A stretch of DNA of 64,000 nt from assembly GCA_944325415.1 (NCBI GenBank), contig CALUZW010000003.1:124001-188000 (forward strand), written 5' to 3'. Shown here one piece after another: positions 16,836 to 26,279 of this stretch; the first letter of the stretch is position 1, and every line of letters starts with the position of its first letter. The notes under the pieces were generated by a model. The model searched no databases. It saw nothing but the letters and a program-made list of their open reading frames with translations, and was not told the origin of the DNA. This DNA comes from an uncultured Bacteroidales bacterium (lineage in GTDB: Bacteria > Bacteroidota > Bacteroidia > Bacteroidales > UBA11471). The translations under genes were made by a program, and so were the position numbers.

Positions 16836-18296
16836 ATGCGCACAATTATCTCCTTGGTCAACGGCGTGGCCGGCGACATAAACCGGAGGTTTGCCACCCC
16901 CATCAACTTTGAGTTGCAGGAGGGGGAACACTTGGCCGTCATCGGCCTGAACGGTAGTGGGAAAAGTACACTCATACAGACTATTACGGGGCAGCTCTTC
17001 CTGCGTGAAGGGAAACTCTCGTTCGACTTCGGTCCCGACGCACACCGATACAACTCCGAAAACATCCGTTATGTAACCTTCAACGACGCCTACGGCACTG
17101 CCACCGCCGACTACTATTACCAGCAGCGGTGGAACTCACAGGACAGCGACCAAGGTCCGCGTGTCGAAGACATACTCGGCCGGGAGAAATGCGACGACAC
17201 AGCCTGGAAAGCCCACCTGTATGACCTGCTGGGTATCGACAAGATGCTCGACAAGCCCATCATCATGCTCTCATCGGGCGAACTGCGCAAGATGCACATT
17301 GCCCGCCTCCTGCTCTCGGCTCCGAAGGTTCTCATTCTCGAAAGCCCCTTCATCGGTCTCGACGCCCCTTCGCGCCAGCTGCTGGTCGAGTTGCTGCAAC
17401 GCCTCATCGACGAGGCCTCGGTGCAGATAATTCTCGTCGTTACCGCACCGCAAGACATTCCGCCGTTCATCACCCACGTCTACGAAACAGAAGCGATGCA
17501 ATGCGGCGAGAAATGTACCGTACAGGAATACCGTACGCGCGAGACCATCACGGCCCGCCGTGCAGCCATCAACAGCCGAAAGATTGAGTTACCGCTGCTT
17601 CCGCCCGAGAAATCGTCGCCCTGCACGGCCACCGACATTGTCCGGCTCGAAGAGGTGTCGATACGCTACGGCCGGCGCACCATCATCGACCGGCTGAACT
17701 GGATCATAAAAAATGGAGAAAAATGGTCGTTATCAGGACCTAACGGGGCCGGAAAATCTACACTTTTAAGTATTATTTGCGCCGACAACCCCCAGTCCTA
17801 CTCGCAAAACATCACCCTTTTCGACCACAAACGGGGCAGCGGGGAAAGCATCTGGGACATCAAGCGCCACATCGGTTATGTCTCGCCCGAGATGCACCGC
17901 TCCTACCTCAAAGATATTCCGGCGGCGGGTATTGTGGCCTCGGGCTACTACGACACGATAGGACTCTTCCGCCGCCTCACGGAAGAACAGATGGAGGCAT
18001 GCAGCGGCTGGCTCGACACCTTTGGCGTGTCGGCCCTGCGCGATCGGTCGTTTGTAAAACTCTCGTCGGGCGAACAGCGCATGCTGCTCCTGGCCCGCGC
18101 GCTGGTGAAAGACCCCGACCTGCTCATTCTCGACGAGCCGTTACACGGACTCGATATTCTCAACAAGGAACGGGCCCGCGCCATCATCGAAGCCTTCGCG
18201 GCACGTCCCGGCAAGACCATCATCTATGTTACGCACTATCCCGAAGAGCTCCCGCGCTGCATCGACAAAACTCTGATACTCAAAAGAAACGACTGA
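16836..18296 (+). CDS. Twin ATP-binding-cassette protein, ModF/PhrA-like
   Basis: A 486-residue soluble protein with two ABC ATPase domains. The first has Walker A GLNGSGKST near residue 47 and LSSGELRKMHIARLLL. The second has Walker A GPNGAGKST near residue 303, LSSGEQRMLLLARALV and Walker B DLLILDEPLHGLD. There are no membrane segments. The layout matches ModF/PhrA-type proteins, known in E. coli beside molybdate transport and in other bacteria as a putative photorepair protein. The function is uncertain. The first Walker B region reads VLILESPFIGLD, where Ser replaces the usual Pro-preceding residue pattern and the catalytic Glu is shifted (ES rather than DEP), so the N-terminal site may be degenerate. 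The gene converges with the flavoprotein gene, 8 bp apart. Confidence 0.8.
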   Translation: MRTIISLVNGVAGDINRRFATPINFELQEGEHLAVIGLNGSGKSTLIQTITGQLFLREGKLSFDFGPDAHRYNSENIRYVTFNDAYGTATADYYYQQRWNSQDSDQGPRVEDILGREKCDDTAWKAHLYDLLGIDKMLDKPIIMLSSGELRKMHIARLLLSAPKVLILESPFIGLDAPSRQLLVELLQRLIDEASVQIILVVTAPQDIPPFITHVYETEAMQCGEKCTVQEYRTRETITARRAAINSRKIELPLLPPEKSSPCTATDIVRLEEVSIRYGRRTIIDRLNWIIKNGEKWSLSGPNGAGKSTLLSIICADNPQSYSQNITLFDHKRGSGESIWDIKRHIGYVSPEMHRSYLKDIPAAGIVASGYYDTIGLFRRLTEEQMEACSGWLDTFGVSALRDRSFVKLSSGEQRMLLLARALVKDPDLLILDEPLHGLDILNKERARAIIEAFAARPGKTIIYVTHYPEELPRCIDKTLILKRND

Positions 18297-18304
18297 TTAA
18301 AATT

Positions 18305-19255
18305 TCAAAAAACAGCCTTTTCTCCCGCGCTCCGCAAAAGTGTGCGGGAGGTCGTTACCATTTCGGCTACTATTTCGGCAGCCGGCTGCACACGAGTAAG
18401 GGTCGAAGCAATCTGTCCGATTTCCAGCTTCCCTTCCTGTAAATCTCCTTCAAATATTCCTTTCTTGGCCCGTCCTTTCCCCAAAAGGAGTCGCAGCTCT
18501 TCGGGCGAAGCTCCACGCTTTTGGGCCTCGTCGACTTGGAAAAAGAAACCGTTTTTAACTAATCTTGTAGGCGATAAACTTTTCAATGTCAATAAGGTAT
18601 CTCCTTCTGGCTGCCCCAAGCATCGGGCTTTAAAATCGTCGTGAGCCGAACTCTCACACGAAAGAGCAAAGCGGGTACCCACCTGCACTCCGTCGGCTCC
18701 CAGCATCATGACGGCAGCCATGGCCTCTCCCGAAGCAATCCCCCCGGCCGCCAGCAGAGGCAACGAAACGGCCCGGCGCACGGCCGGTATGAGACACAAC
18801 GTCGAGGTCTCCTCGCGGCCATTATGACCGCCTGCCTCAAATCCTTCGGCTACAACAGCATCTACACCCGCCTGTTCGCACTTCTGTGCAAAACGGGTCG
18901 ACGACACGACGTGTGCCACAGTAATGCCGTGGCGATGGAGAAAATCGGTATAAAGTGCCGGATTCCCAGCCGAGGTAAAAACAATCTTCACCCCCTCCTC
19001 CACCAGAATCTGCATCAACTTGTCGATTTCGGGATACATGAGAGGGACATTCACCCCGAAAGGGCGTTCGGTCGCCGCCCGACACTTGACAATATGTTCG
19101 CGCAGCGTATCGGGGTGCATCGACCCGGCACCGAGCAATCCCAGGCCGCCGGCATTACTCACCGCCGATGCCAGCCGCCAGCCGCTGCACCACACCATAC
19201 CTCCCTGCACAATGGGGTAACGTATACCGAAAAGTTCACACACTCGATTCTTCAT
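18305..19255 (-). CDS. Nitronate monooxygenase / 2-nitropropane dioxygenase-like flavoprotein
   Basis: A 316-residue FMN TIM-barrel protein from the ATG at 19255. The longer open frame from 19294 adds a basic segment with no family similarity. It opens with FGIRYPIVQGGMVW, then AVSNAGGLGLLGAGSM, VNVPLMYP, VAEGFEAGGHNG and LLAAGGIASGEAMAAVMMLGADGVQVGTRF, the FMN-phosphate binding end of the barrel. The same fold serves nitronate monooxygenases and FabK-type enoyl-ACP reductases. The GHNG motif and length fit both, so the reaction is not certain. It is monocistronic and convergent with the ABC gene. Confidence 0.85.
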   Translation of the reverse strand: MKNRVCELFGIRYPIVQGGMVWCSGWRLASAVSNAGGLGLLGAGSMHPDTLREHIVKCRAATERPFGVNVPLMYPEIDKLMQILVEEGVKIVFTSAGNPALYTDFLHRHGITVAHVVSSTRFAQKCEQAGVDAVVAEGFEAGGHNGREETSTLCLIPAVRRAVSLPLLAAGGIASGEAMAAVMMLGADGVQVGTRFALSCESSAHDDFKARCLGQPEGDTLLTLKSLSPTRLVKNGFFFQVDEAQKRGASPEELRLLLGKGRAKKGIFEGDLQEGKLEIGQIASTLTRVQPAAEIVAEMVTTSRTLLRSAGEKAVF

Positions 19256-19345
19256 ATAGCTGTTTTTACGTATTAAAATCCGAATGAGAAACAAACATCA
19301 CGCCTTTCGCGTTCATTTCCGGGCCACAGAGAGAATGACGGGCCG

Positions 19346-19801
19346 TCAGAATCCCCGATGCAGCTTATAGCGCAGCGAACGGGCCCCCTGAGCCACACTG
19401 TCGACCCGATAGACCGCCATACGCGCGCCGGCGGGCAACATCGTCGAGACTGTACTCTCCGAGAGCGGCACCGTGTGCGACCAGAGAGGGAAACGACCCA
19501 AAGCCACCTCGGGCGAGAGAAACAGCGTTGAGTCATTATCCGCAGCAAATGCAGAAATATCGCCCTCGAAGTAGGCCGACACAAAGCAGAAATAGCCATA
19601 GTGATGGCGACGGTAAAGCGTATCGGCCGGCGCATAACGGAACCAGCTCTCCTCGGCCGGCTCCTCGACCTCGGTCGGCGTTCCCACCGCAACCGGACTC
19701 TCCTCTCGCGGAGATGCCGCACTGAAACTCTTCCAGAAATAAAATCCCAATGCCACCACCAGCAGCAGGAGGAACGACCACACAAGCGAACTTTTCTTCA
19801 T
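19346..19801 (-). CDS. Small membrane-anchored protein of unknown function
   Basis: A 151-residue protein from the ATG at 19801, starting MKKSSLVWSFLLLLVVALGF. It has one N-terminal membrane helix (about residues 7-24), a Pro/Glu-rich linker (about 30-50) and a folded domain with aromatic residues (WFRYAPADTLYRRHHYGYF). I do not recognise the family. The start is supported by the nearest of three repeated promoters, which places transcription about 15 nt upstream. A longer in-frame reading runs back through the tRNA genes and is not credible. The protein may face the periplasm, with the domain after residue 50 outside the membrane. Confidence 0.65.
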   Translation of the reverse strand: MKKSSLVWSFLLLLVVALGFYFWKSFSAASPREESPVAVGTPTEVEEPAEESWFRYAPADTLYRRHHYGYFCFVSAYFEGDISAFAADNDSTLFLSPEVALGRFPLWSHTVPLSESTVSTMLPAGARMAVYRVDSVAQGARSLRYKLHRGF

Positions 19802-19822
19802 ATTTTCTTTTTTGAATATCTG

Positions 19823-20027
19823 CAAAGATAGAGAAAGGTGAGAGCAGAGGCAAGTGAAAAACCCCGTTTTCAGATTGACTATGCCGAACCGCAACCTATT
19901 TTCGTGAAACAAAGATAGAGAAAGGTGAGAGCAGAGGCAAGTGAAAATCTCGTTTTCAAATTGACTATGCCGAACCGCATCCCATCTTCGTGAAACAAAG
20001 ATAGTGAAAGGTGTGAGCAGAGGCAAG
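19823..20027 (-). repeat. Tandem repeat of 86-87 bp carrying three promoters
   Basis: Two full units (19823-19909 and 19910-19995) and a partial third (19996-20027) repeat the same sequence with few changes. On the minus strand each carries TATCTTTG (19830-19823, 19917-19910, 20003-19996), preceded by CTTG exactly 20 nt upstream (19854-19851, 19941-19938, 20027-20024). This matches a Bacteroidetes promoter with a -33 TTG and -7 TAnnTTTG. All three point at the small membrane protein gene. Confidence 0.75.
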
Positions 20028-20455
20028 GCGAAAGCAAAGATTTCTCCGCTGACTAAGACGTACCGAATCCTCTCTTCTGAAAAAATAGAAAAAGGCGGAC
20101 GTAAAGCCGTCAATAGCACACACGTTTTGACAGCCGGGAATGTAAAACATTGGGGTTCGACGAGAGAGAGACAAAACAGTCGGCGACTCGACAGAGTGCC
20201 CATCGCAAAAGATTGCGGATTTTGAACGTACACCGATGGCGACCGAAGCAGAACAGGCAGCAGACAATGACGTACAGGCACAATGACTCCACACGTCAGG
20301 CGGAGAAACCCGCAACACCTTATATAACAAGACAGGAATGGAAAGAGATTACTCACCCCGGCAGGCTCTCCTACCCCGCAAATTTCCAAACCGAAACGGC
20401 CCGTAATAAAAAAACAAAAGCGGCCTGCCTTATGGCAAGCCGCTTTATTGTCGCG
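20028..20455. other. Intergenic region without a recognisable gene
   Basis: This stretch lies between the promoter repeats and the tRNA-Val terminator. On the minus strand TTCGGTACGTCTTAGTCA near 20050-20070 resembles the repeat's TTCGGCATAGTCA, perhaps a decayed fourth unit. Open frames here overlap tRNA genes or lack family features. Confidence 0.4.
20408..20447 (-). terminator. Terminator of the tRNA-Val operon
   Basis: Minus strand AAAGCGGCTTGCC pairs with GGCAGGCCGCTTT, followed by TGTTTTTTT, starting 9 nt after the last tRNA-Val. It is a strong intrinsic terminator. Confidence 0.85.
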
Positions 20456-20530
20456 TGGGTGCTGAGGGATTCGAACCCCCGACCCTCTGCTTGTAAGGCA
20501 GATGCTCTGAACCAGCTGAGCTAAGCACCC
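20456..20530 (-). tRNA. tRNA-Val (UAC), third of three in the operon
   Basis: A 75-nt cloverleaf: acceptor GGGTGCT/AGCACCC, D stem GCTC/GAGC, anticodon stem TCTGC/GCAGA enclosing CTTACAA (anticodon TAC, reading GTA), and T loop TTCGAAT. CCA is not encoded. Confidence 0.95.
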
Positions 20531-20580
20531 TGATAATATCCCCGAAGGGATAGGGAAATATAGATATTTTTTGAAAGTGG

Positions 20581-20655
20581 TGGGTGCTGAGGGATTCGAA
20601 CCCCCGACCCTCTGCTTGTAAGGCAGATGCTCTGAACCAACTGAGCTAAGCACCC
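20581..20655 (-). tRNA. tRNA-Val (UAC), second of three in the operon
   Basis: It differs from its neighbours at one D-loop position (TTGGTTC in place of CTGGTTC). The anticodon loop is CTTACAA and the discriminator is A. It is separated from the other two copies by 50 and 112 nt. Confidence 0.95.
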
Positions 20656-20767
20656 TTTCAAAAAAAAGAATTTCAAAACAGAACCGGGTCTCACGCTTGA
20701 AGACCCCATCTCTTTCGTTCGAGGAGCGCACGTTGCCGCTTGACCGGCCGTGCTTGTTATTGTCGGG

Positions 20768-20842
20768 TGGGTGCTGAGGGATTCGAACCCCCGACCCTCT
20801 GCTTGTAAGGCAGATGCTCTGAACCAGCTGAGCTAAGCACCC
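20768..20842 (-). tRNA. tRNA-Val (UAC), first of three in the operon
   Basis: A 75-nt cloverleaf with anticodon TAC. It lies nearest the promoter and appears identical to the copy at 20456-20530. The spacer to the next copy contains no gene. Confidence 0.95.
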
Positions 20843-20868
20843 GAAGCATTCTTGGCGTAAAAGCGATG

Positions 20869-20898
20869 CAAAGGTACAAGAAATTTTCTACCGACAAA
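20869..20898 (-). promoter_or_regulatory. Promoter of the tRNA-Val operon
   Basis: Minus strand TTTTG (-33, about 20899-20895) and TACCTTTG (-7, 20876-20869) are separated by 18 nt. The -7 box lies 26 nt before the first tRNA. Confidence 0.7.
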
Positions 20899-20934
20899 AT
20901 AAAATCGCTTTTTTTCTTCAAAAAACTGCAAATC

Positions 20935-20966
20935 TTTGTGTGAAACGAGCAGATATTGTACCTTTG
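20935..20966 (+). promoter_or_regulatory. Promoter of purB
   Basis: TTTG (20935-20938), a 20-nt spacer and TACCTTTG (20959-20966) are an exact Bacteroidetes vegetative promoter. The transcription start would be near 20973, giving a 28-nt leader to the ATG at 21001. It is divergent from the tRNA promoter. Confidence 0.8.
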
Positions 20967-21000
20967 CTTCTTTCACAATCAAGCCAAAACTTACAAGAAC

Positions 21001-22347
21001 ATGGAATTGTCTTCGCTTACTGCCGTCTCGCCCATCGACGGACGCTACCACAGCAAAACCTCGGTACTCTCGGAATACTTTTCGGAATATGCGCTCATTC
21101 GCTACCGGGTACGCGTCGAAGTGGAATACTTCATCGCCCTGTGCGAACTTCCGCTCCCGCAACTCCAATCGCTGAGCCACGACCGGTTTGACGCCCTCCG
21201 CGCCATATACAAGGAGTTCTCACCGGCCGATGCCGCCCGCGTAAAAGAAATCGAGAGCGTAACCAACCACGACGTCAAAGCCGTAGAATACTTCATCAAG
21301 GAAAAATTCGACGCGCTGGGCGGCCTCGAAGCCTACAAGGAGTTTATCCACTTCGGGCTCACCTCGCAGGACATCAACAACACATCGGTACCCCTCTCCA
21401 TCAAAGAGGCCCTCAACCAGGTCTATTACCCGATGCTCGACGAGCTTATCGCACAATGCCGCGCATACGCCGAGGCGTGGAAAGAGATTCCCATGCTGGC
21501 CAAGACCCACGGACAACCGGCCTCTCCCACCCGCCTGGGCAAGGAGATGATGGTCTTTGTATACCGTCTCGAGCAGCAAGTTGCCCTGCTGAAAGCCACC
21601 CCCATCAGCGGAAAGTTCGGCGGAGCCACAGGTAATTTCAATGCCCACCGCTTTGCCTATCCCGGCTATGACTGGCCCGCATTTGCCCAGAAGTTCCTCG
21701 CCGAGAAACTGGGTATCGAACGGGAAATGTGGACCACCCAGATATCGAACTACGACAACCTGGCAGCTCTCTTCGACGGGCTGCGCCGCACCAACACGAT
21801 TCTCATCGACCTCGACCGCGACTTCTGGCAATACATCTCGATGGAGTATTTCAAGCAGAAAATCAAAGCCGGCGAGGTAGGATCGAGCGCCATGCCGCAC
21901 AAGGTGAACCCCATCGACTTTGAGAACTCCGAAGGCAACCTCGGCCTCGCCAATGCCATTCTCGAACACCTGGCCACAAAACTGCCCGTATCCCGTCTCC
22001 AACGCGACCTGACCGACTCGACCGTGCTGCGCAACGTGGGAGTACCTCTGGGACACATTCTCATCGCCCTGCAAAGCACCATGAAAGGACTTGGCAAGCT
22101 CCTGCTCAACGAGAGTGCCATCTACAACGACCTCGACAAGATGTGGAACGTTTGCGCCGAAGGTATTCAGACAATACTCCGCCGCGAAGGCTATCCCAAA
22201 CCTTACGAGGCACTGAAAGCGCTCACCCGCACCAACAGCGTGGTCGACGAAAAAGCCATTCACGACTTTATCGACACGCTCAACGTGAGCGATGCCGTGA
22301 AGGAAGAGTTGCGGGCCATCACGCCGCACAACTACACCGGCTTCTAA
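21001..22347 (+). CDS. purB: Adenylosuccinate lyase
   Basis: A 448-residue protein starting MELSSLTAVSPIDGRYHSK, very close to the start of the E. coli-type PurB subfamily. It removes fumarate from SAICAR and from adenylosuccinate in purine synthesis, in the cytosol. The fumarase/aspartase signature GSSAMPHKVNPIDFENSEGN is near residues 293-312, and the catalytic loop serine is there. KTHGQPASPTRLGKE (about 165-180) is also typical. Upstream in-frame residues from 20956 overlap the -7 box, so the ATG at 21001 is right. It is a single gene with its own promoter and terminator. Confidence 0.97.
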   Translation: MELSSLTAVSPIDGRYHSKTSVLSEYFSEYALIRYRVRVEVEYFIALCELPLPQLQSLSHDRFDALRAIYKEFSPADAARVKEIESVTNHDVKAVEYFIKEKFDALGGLEAYKEFIHFGLTSQDINNTSVPLSIKEALNQVYYPMLDELIAQCRAYAEAWKEIPMLAKTHGQPASPTRLGKEMMVFVYRLEQQVALLKATPISGKFGGATGNFNAHRFAYPGYDWPAFAQKFLAEKLGIEREMWTTQISNYDNLAALFDGLRRTNTILIDLDRDFWQYISMEYFKQKIKAGEVGSSAMPHKVNPIDFENSEGNLGLANAILEHLATKLPVSRLQRDLTDSTVLRNVGVPLGHILIALQSTMKGLGKLLLNESAIYNDLDKMWNVCAEGIQTILRREGYPKPYEALKALTRTNSVVDEKAIHDFIDTLNVSDAVKEELRAITPHNYTGF

Positions 22348-22374
22348 GCATAAACATTCACCTCAACAGACAGA

Positions 22375-22412
22375 AAGCGCCGCAAGGAGTCTCCTTGCGG
22401 CGCTTCTCTTTT
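22375..22412 (+). terminator. Intrinsic terminator of purB
   Basis: AGCGCCGCAAGGAG and CTCCTTGCGGCGCT form a perfect 14-bp stem, followed by TCTCTTTT, 28 nt after the purB stop. Confidence 0.88.
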
Positions 22413-22441
22413 CGCCCAGCCACATACTCCCGACACCGGGC

Positions 22442-22475
22442 AAAAAAAAGCGCTCCGCACCGAAATGCGAAGCGC
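22442..22475 (-). terminator. Intrinsic terminator of alaS
   Basis: Minus strand GCGCTTCGCA (22475-22466) pairs with TGCGGAGCGC (22459-22450), followed by eight T (22449-22442), 24 nt beyond the alaS stop. Confidence 0.88.
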
Positions 22476-22499
22476 CGATATAGAATAGAGGTATGCCTT

Positions 22500-25124
22500 T
22501 TACTTGGTTACCGTTGCAATGATTTCATCGACAGCAACAGAGAGACCTTCGGGATTTTTACCTCCGGCCTGAGCAAAATGGGGCTGACCACCGCCACCGC
22601 CCTGAATATGCTTGGCGGCATTACGCACCAGAGCCGACGCGCTCAACCCGGCAGCCACCAGGTCGTCGCTCAACGCAACGGTGAGCAGCGGTTTGCCCGA
22701 CACATCGGTAGTACCGGCCACAAACAGGAAATGGTCGGTCTTTTCACCCCGCAACTGAAAGGCGAGATTTTTCACCACATCGGGAGCCAGCGTTATTTTG
22801 AGCGGCATGACACTCACGCCGTTTATCATCTGTACGTTTTCGAGCAGACGTTTTTTCAACTCCTGCAACTGAGCCTTGGCAAATGCCTCGGCCTGTTTCT
22901 TCAACTCAGCATTCTCCTCGACCGTGCGACGTATGGCAGCCATCACGTCGGGAGCATTGTTCAACGACGTGCGTATCATGGAGAGGGTATCAAGGAGACT
23001 ATCCATGTAGATCTCGGTACGGGCGGCTGTAATGGCCTCGATACGACGTATGCCGGCAGCGGTCGAACTTTCGGAGATGATATGTATCATACCTATCTGT
23101 CCGGTATTGGCCACGTGAGTACCACCACAAAGCTCTATCGACGAGCCATAGCGTATCACACGCACCTCTTCGCCATATTTCTCACCGAAAAGCGCCATGG
23201 CTCCCATGGCTTTGGCCTCGGCAATAGGCACCGAACGGCGTTCGTCGAGAGGGAGGCAGGCCCGCACCTTTTCGTTGGCCAGACGCTCAACCTTGCGCAG
23301 CTCTTCGTCGGAAACCTTCTGGAAGTGCGAGAAGTCAAAGCGCAGCGAATGGGGCGAGACATAAGAGCCCTTCTGCTCAACATGGGTACCCAGCACTTCG
23401 CGCAGGGCCTCATGCAACAAGTGAGTGGCGGTGTGGTTGCAGGCAGTGGCCTCACGGTCAGCGGCATTGACCTCGGCCCGGAAGGCGCCGGAGATGTCGG
23501 CCGGCAATGCTTCGGCAATGTGTACGGCCAAGTTGTTTTCGCGCTTGGTATTGACAATGTTTATAGTTTCGCCACTCTCCGAAGTCAGTTTACCGGTATC
23601 GCCTACCTGACCACCCATCTCGGCATAGAACGGCGTAACCGAAAGCACCAGTTGGTAATAGTCCTTGTTTTTCTGGCGAATCTTGCGATAGCGCAAGATT
23701 TCGGTATCGCAGGCAAGAAGGTCGTAGCCCACAAACTGAGGCTCACCTTCGCGCAGCACCACCCAGTCGCCGGTCTCCACGGCAGCAGCATTGCGCGCAC
23801 GCTCTTTCTGCTCCTGCATACGACGGTTGAAAACCTCAATATCGACTTTCAGTCCGTTTTCTTTCAGAATAAGCTCGGTCAGGTCGAGGGGGAAGCCGTA
23901 GGTATCGTACAAGACAAAGGCATCGTCGCCGCTGATGCAGTCTTTTCCGGCGGCTCTCGTATCGGCCATCACCTTGTCGAGCAGGCGTATACCCGTAGAG
24001 AGGGTACGCAGGAAAGCCTCTTCCTCTTCCTTAATAACCTTCTCGATGAGTACCTTCTGGGCAGCCAGTTCGGGATAGGCATCGCCCATGGTGTCGATGA
24101 GGGTAGGCAGCAGTTTGTAGATAAAGGGCTGCTGGAAACCGAGGAAGGTGTAGCCGTAACGCACGGCCCGACGCAAAATGCGGCGTATCACATAACCGGC
24201 CTTGGCATTGGAAGGCAACTGTCCGTCGGTAATCGAGAAGGCAATCGTGCGCACGTGGTCGGCAATCACCCGCATGGCAACGTCGCAACGGGCGTCGTCG
24301 CCGTAGGTCTTCCCGGCCAGGCGGCCAATGGCTCCAATCAGAGGCTGGAACACGTCGGTATCATAATTCGACGTTTTGCCCTGCAAAGCCATACAGAGGC
24401 GTTCAAAACCCATACCGGTATCGATAACCTTGGCGGGCAGCGGTTCGAGCGAACCGTCGGCCTTGCGGTTGTACTGCATGAAGACGAGGTTCCATATTTC
24501 GATAACCTGCGGGTGGCTCTGATTGACCAGCGTAAGGCCGTCGACAGCAGCCCTCTCGGCATCACTGCGCAGATCGATGTGGATTTCGGAGCAGGGGCCG
24601 CAGGGTCCTGTATCGCCCATCTCCCAGAAGTTGTCGTGGCGGTTACCGTTGATGATGTGCGAGGCGGGCAGGTGTTTTTCCCAGTAGGAGGCCGCTTCGT
24701 TGTCGCGTTCGAGCCCTTCGGGGGCGTATCCCTCAAAGACGGTGGCATAGAGACGGCGGGCATCGATTTTCAGCACGTCGACAAGATACTCCCACGCCCA
24801 ATCGATGGCCTCTTTCTTGAAATAGTCGCCAAACGACCAGTTACCCAGCATCTCAAACATGGTGTGATGGTAGGTATCCAGACCCACCTCTTCGAGGTCG
24901 TTGTGCTTACCGCTCACACGCAGGCACTTCTGCGAGTCGGCCACCCGGCGGTATTTGGCCGGAGCATTACCCAAAATAATATCTTTGAACTGGTTCATAC
25001 CCGCGTTGGTAAACATCAACGTAGGGTCGTCCTTGATGACCATCGGGGCCGAAGGCACAATCTGATGGTGTTTCGATGCAAAAAAGTCTTTGAAAGACTC
25101 TCGAATTTCCTTAGCAGTAAGCAT
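22500..25124 (-). CDS. alaS: Alanyl-tRNA synthetase
   Basis: An 874-residue protein of full family length. Class II catalytic core: [16 protein letters not shown] and [16 protein letters not shown] at the start, then [14 protein letters not shown]. The editing domain has the zinc motif [11 protein letters not shown] near residue 561 and [11 protein letters not shown] near 668, which clears mischarged Ser- and Gly-tRNA. The C-terminal domain ends with a glycine run [15 protein letters not shown], as in other AlaRS. It charges tRNA-Ala in the cytosol. It is monocistronic, divergent from the M23 peptidase gene. A minus-strand TATTTTTG (25184-25177) could be its -7 box, but no -33 partner is visible. 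Confidence 0.97.
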   Translation of the reverse strand: MLTAKEIRESFKDFFASKHHQIVPSAPMVIKDDPTLMFTNAGMNQFKDIILGNAPAKYRRVADSQKCLRVSGKHNDLEEVGLDTYHHTMFEMLGNWSFGDYFKKEAIDWAWEYLVDVLKIDARRLYATVFEGYAPEGLERDNEAASYWEKHLPASHIINGNRHDNFWEMGDTGPCGPCSEIHIDLRSDAERAAVDGLTLVNQSHPQVIEIWNLVFMQYNRKADGSLEPLPAKVIDTGMGFERLCMALQGKTSNYDTDVFQPLIGAIGRLAGKTYGDDARCDVAMRVIADHVRTIAFSITDGQLPSNAKAGYVIRRILRRAVRYGYTFLGFQQPFIYKLLPTLIDTMGDAYPELAAQKVLIEKVIKEEEEAFLRTLSTGIRLLDKVMADTRAAGKDCISGDDAFVLYDTYGFPLDLTELILKENGLKVDIEVFNRRMQEQKERARNAAAVETGDWVVLREGEPQFVGYDLLACDTEILRYRKIRQKNKDYYQLVLSVTPFYAEMGGQVGDTGKLTSESGETINIVNTKRENNLAVHIAEALPADISGAFRAEVNAADREATACNHTATHLLHEALREVLGTHVEQKGSYVSPHSLRFDFSHFQKVSDEELRKVERLANEKVRACLPLDERRSVPIAEAKAMGAMALFGEKYGEEVRVIRYGSSIELCGGTHVANTGQIGMIHIISESSTAAGIRRIEAITAARTEIYMDSLLDTLSMIRTSLNNAPDVMAAIRRTVEENAELKKQAEAFAKAQLQELKKRLLENVQMINGVSVMPLKITLAPDVVKNLAFQLRGEKTDHFLFVAGTTDVSGKPLLTVALSDDLVAAGLSASALVRNAAKHIQGGGGGQPHFAQAGGKNPEGLSVAVDEIIATVTK

Positions 25125-25172
25125 ATCGTACGTTTTAAATATTCAAAAGAAAAAAGGTTTTTACCTTTTGCG

Positions 25173-25204
25173 TTTGCAAAAATAGCCCAAAAATATTATT
25201 TTTG
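25173..25204 (+). promoter_or_regulatory. Promoter of the M23 peptidase-MerR operon
   Basis: TTTG (25173-25176), a 20-nt spacer and TATTTTTG (25197-25204) match the consensus. The leader would be about 80 nt. It overlaps the candidate -7 box of alaS on the other strand. Confidence 0.65.
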
Positions 25205-25291
25205 CGGAGATTACAGGCAAAAAATCGCGGGTTTACTTGTTTTTCGGCAACAAAGGGCAACAACCGGCAATGATTGGCAGCACACCTGTTT

Positions 25292-26263
25292 ATGGCAAGG
25301 AAAGTTTTCTATAAATATAATCCCAACACCCTTTCATACGAACGCATATATCCCTCGACAGGCGCTCGCATCTGGTCGGTATGCAAATACCTGCTGACAA
25401 GCCTGCTGCTGGGCGTCGGCATATTCCTTGTCTTCTATCACTTCTTCGAGTCGCCCCGCGAAAAAAAACTGCGGGAAGACAACGAACAGATGGCCACACA
25501 GTACCGCATACTCTCCCACCGGCTCGACGAGGCGCTGGATGTCATGGGCGATGTGCAGCAACGCGACGACAACCTCTACCGTGTCATCATGCAGGCCAAC
25601 CCCATCGACAGCAAGGCACGTAACGCGGGCATCGACAACGACTCGCACTACCGCGACCTGCAAAACCTGCCCAATGCCGACCTCATTATTTCGTCGACCA
25701 AGAAGCTCGACCTGCTGCGGCGCCAGCTCTATGTGCAAAGCACCTCCTTCAACGAGGTGGCCGAGATGGTGAAACAGAACGACGACCGCATCAGCCGCAT
25801 GCCCGCCATACAGCCCATATCCAACAAAGACCTGAAACGCACCGCTTCGGGCTACGGCTGGCGCATCGACCCGATATACCACACCCGCAAGTTCCATGCG
25901 GGCATGGACTTCTCGGCCAACACCGGCACGCCGGTATACGCCACAGCCAACGGCACGGTAACCTTCACCGGCTGGAAACAGGGCTACGGCAACACCGTCA
26001 TCATCGACCACGGATACAACTACCGCACTCTCTACGGACACCTGAGCAAAATCGACACCAAACGGGGCAAAAAGGTGGTGCGCGGAGAGGTCATCGCCAA
26101 GGTAGGAAGCACCGGAAAATCGACCGGCCCGCACCTGCACTATGAGGTTATCTACAAGGGGAAACACCAGAATCCCATCAATTACTACTTCTTCGACCTC
26201 TCGCCCGAAGACTACGACCTCATGATACAGATAGCCGAAAACAGCGGTCTGGTAATGGATTAA
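25292..26263 (+). CDS. M23-family (LytM) peptidoglycan endopeptidase
   Basis: A 323-residue protein from the ATG at 25292. It begins MARKVFYKYNPNTLSYERIY, has one membrane helix (about residues 32-52), a coiled-coil-like region (about 60-180) and a LytM domain (about 190-300). Zinc ligands are visible in HAGMDFS and HLHYEVIY, with GYGWRIDPIYHTRKF ahead of them. Such proteins cut peptide cross-links in peptidoglycan or regulate amidases. The complete HxxxD and HxH motifs suggest an active enzyme. It is anchored in the inner membrane with the domain in the periplasm. The MerR-type gene follows after 16 nt. Confidence 0.93.
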   Translation: MARKVFYKYNPNTLSYERIYPSTGARIWSVCKYLLTSLLLGVGIFLVFYHFFESPREKKLREDNEQMATQYRILSHRLDEALDVMGDVQQRDDNLYRVIMQANPIDSKARNAGIDNDSHYRDLQNLPNADLIISSTKKLDLLRRQLYVQSTSFNEVAEMVKQNDDRISRMPAIQPISNKDLKRTASGYGWRIDPIYHTRKFHAGMDFSANTGTPVYATANGTVTFTGWKQGYGNTVIIDHGYNYRTLYGHLSKIDTKRGKKVVRGEVIAKVGSTGKSTGPHLHYEVIYKGKHQNPINYYFFDLSPEDYDLMIQIAENSGLVMD

Positions 26264-26279
26264 TCATCGAGAAGCTATC

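Noticed and set aside
19346..20731. A 461-codon leftward frame running through two tRNA-Val genes
   Set aside because: It crosses tRNAs, a terminator and the promoter repeat. Only its last 151 codons look like a protein.
20931..20946. Possible Rex operator upstream of purB (TTTGTGTGAAA)
   Set aside because: Only one half-site is present. It overlaps the -33 box and no inverted TTCACAA partner follows.
22143..25397. A 1084-codon plus-strand frame opposite alaS
   Set aside because: It begins inside purB and runs over two terminators and all of alaS. The alaS reading has all synthetase motifs.
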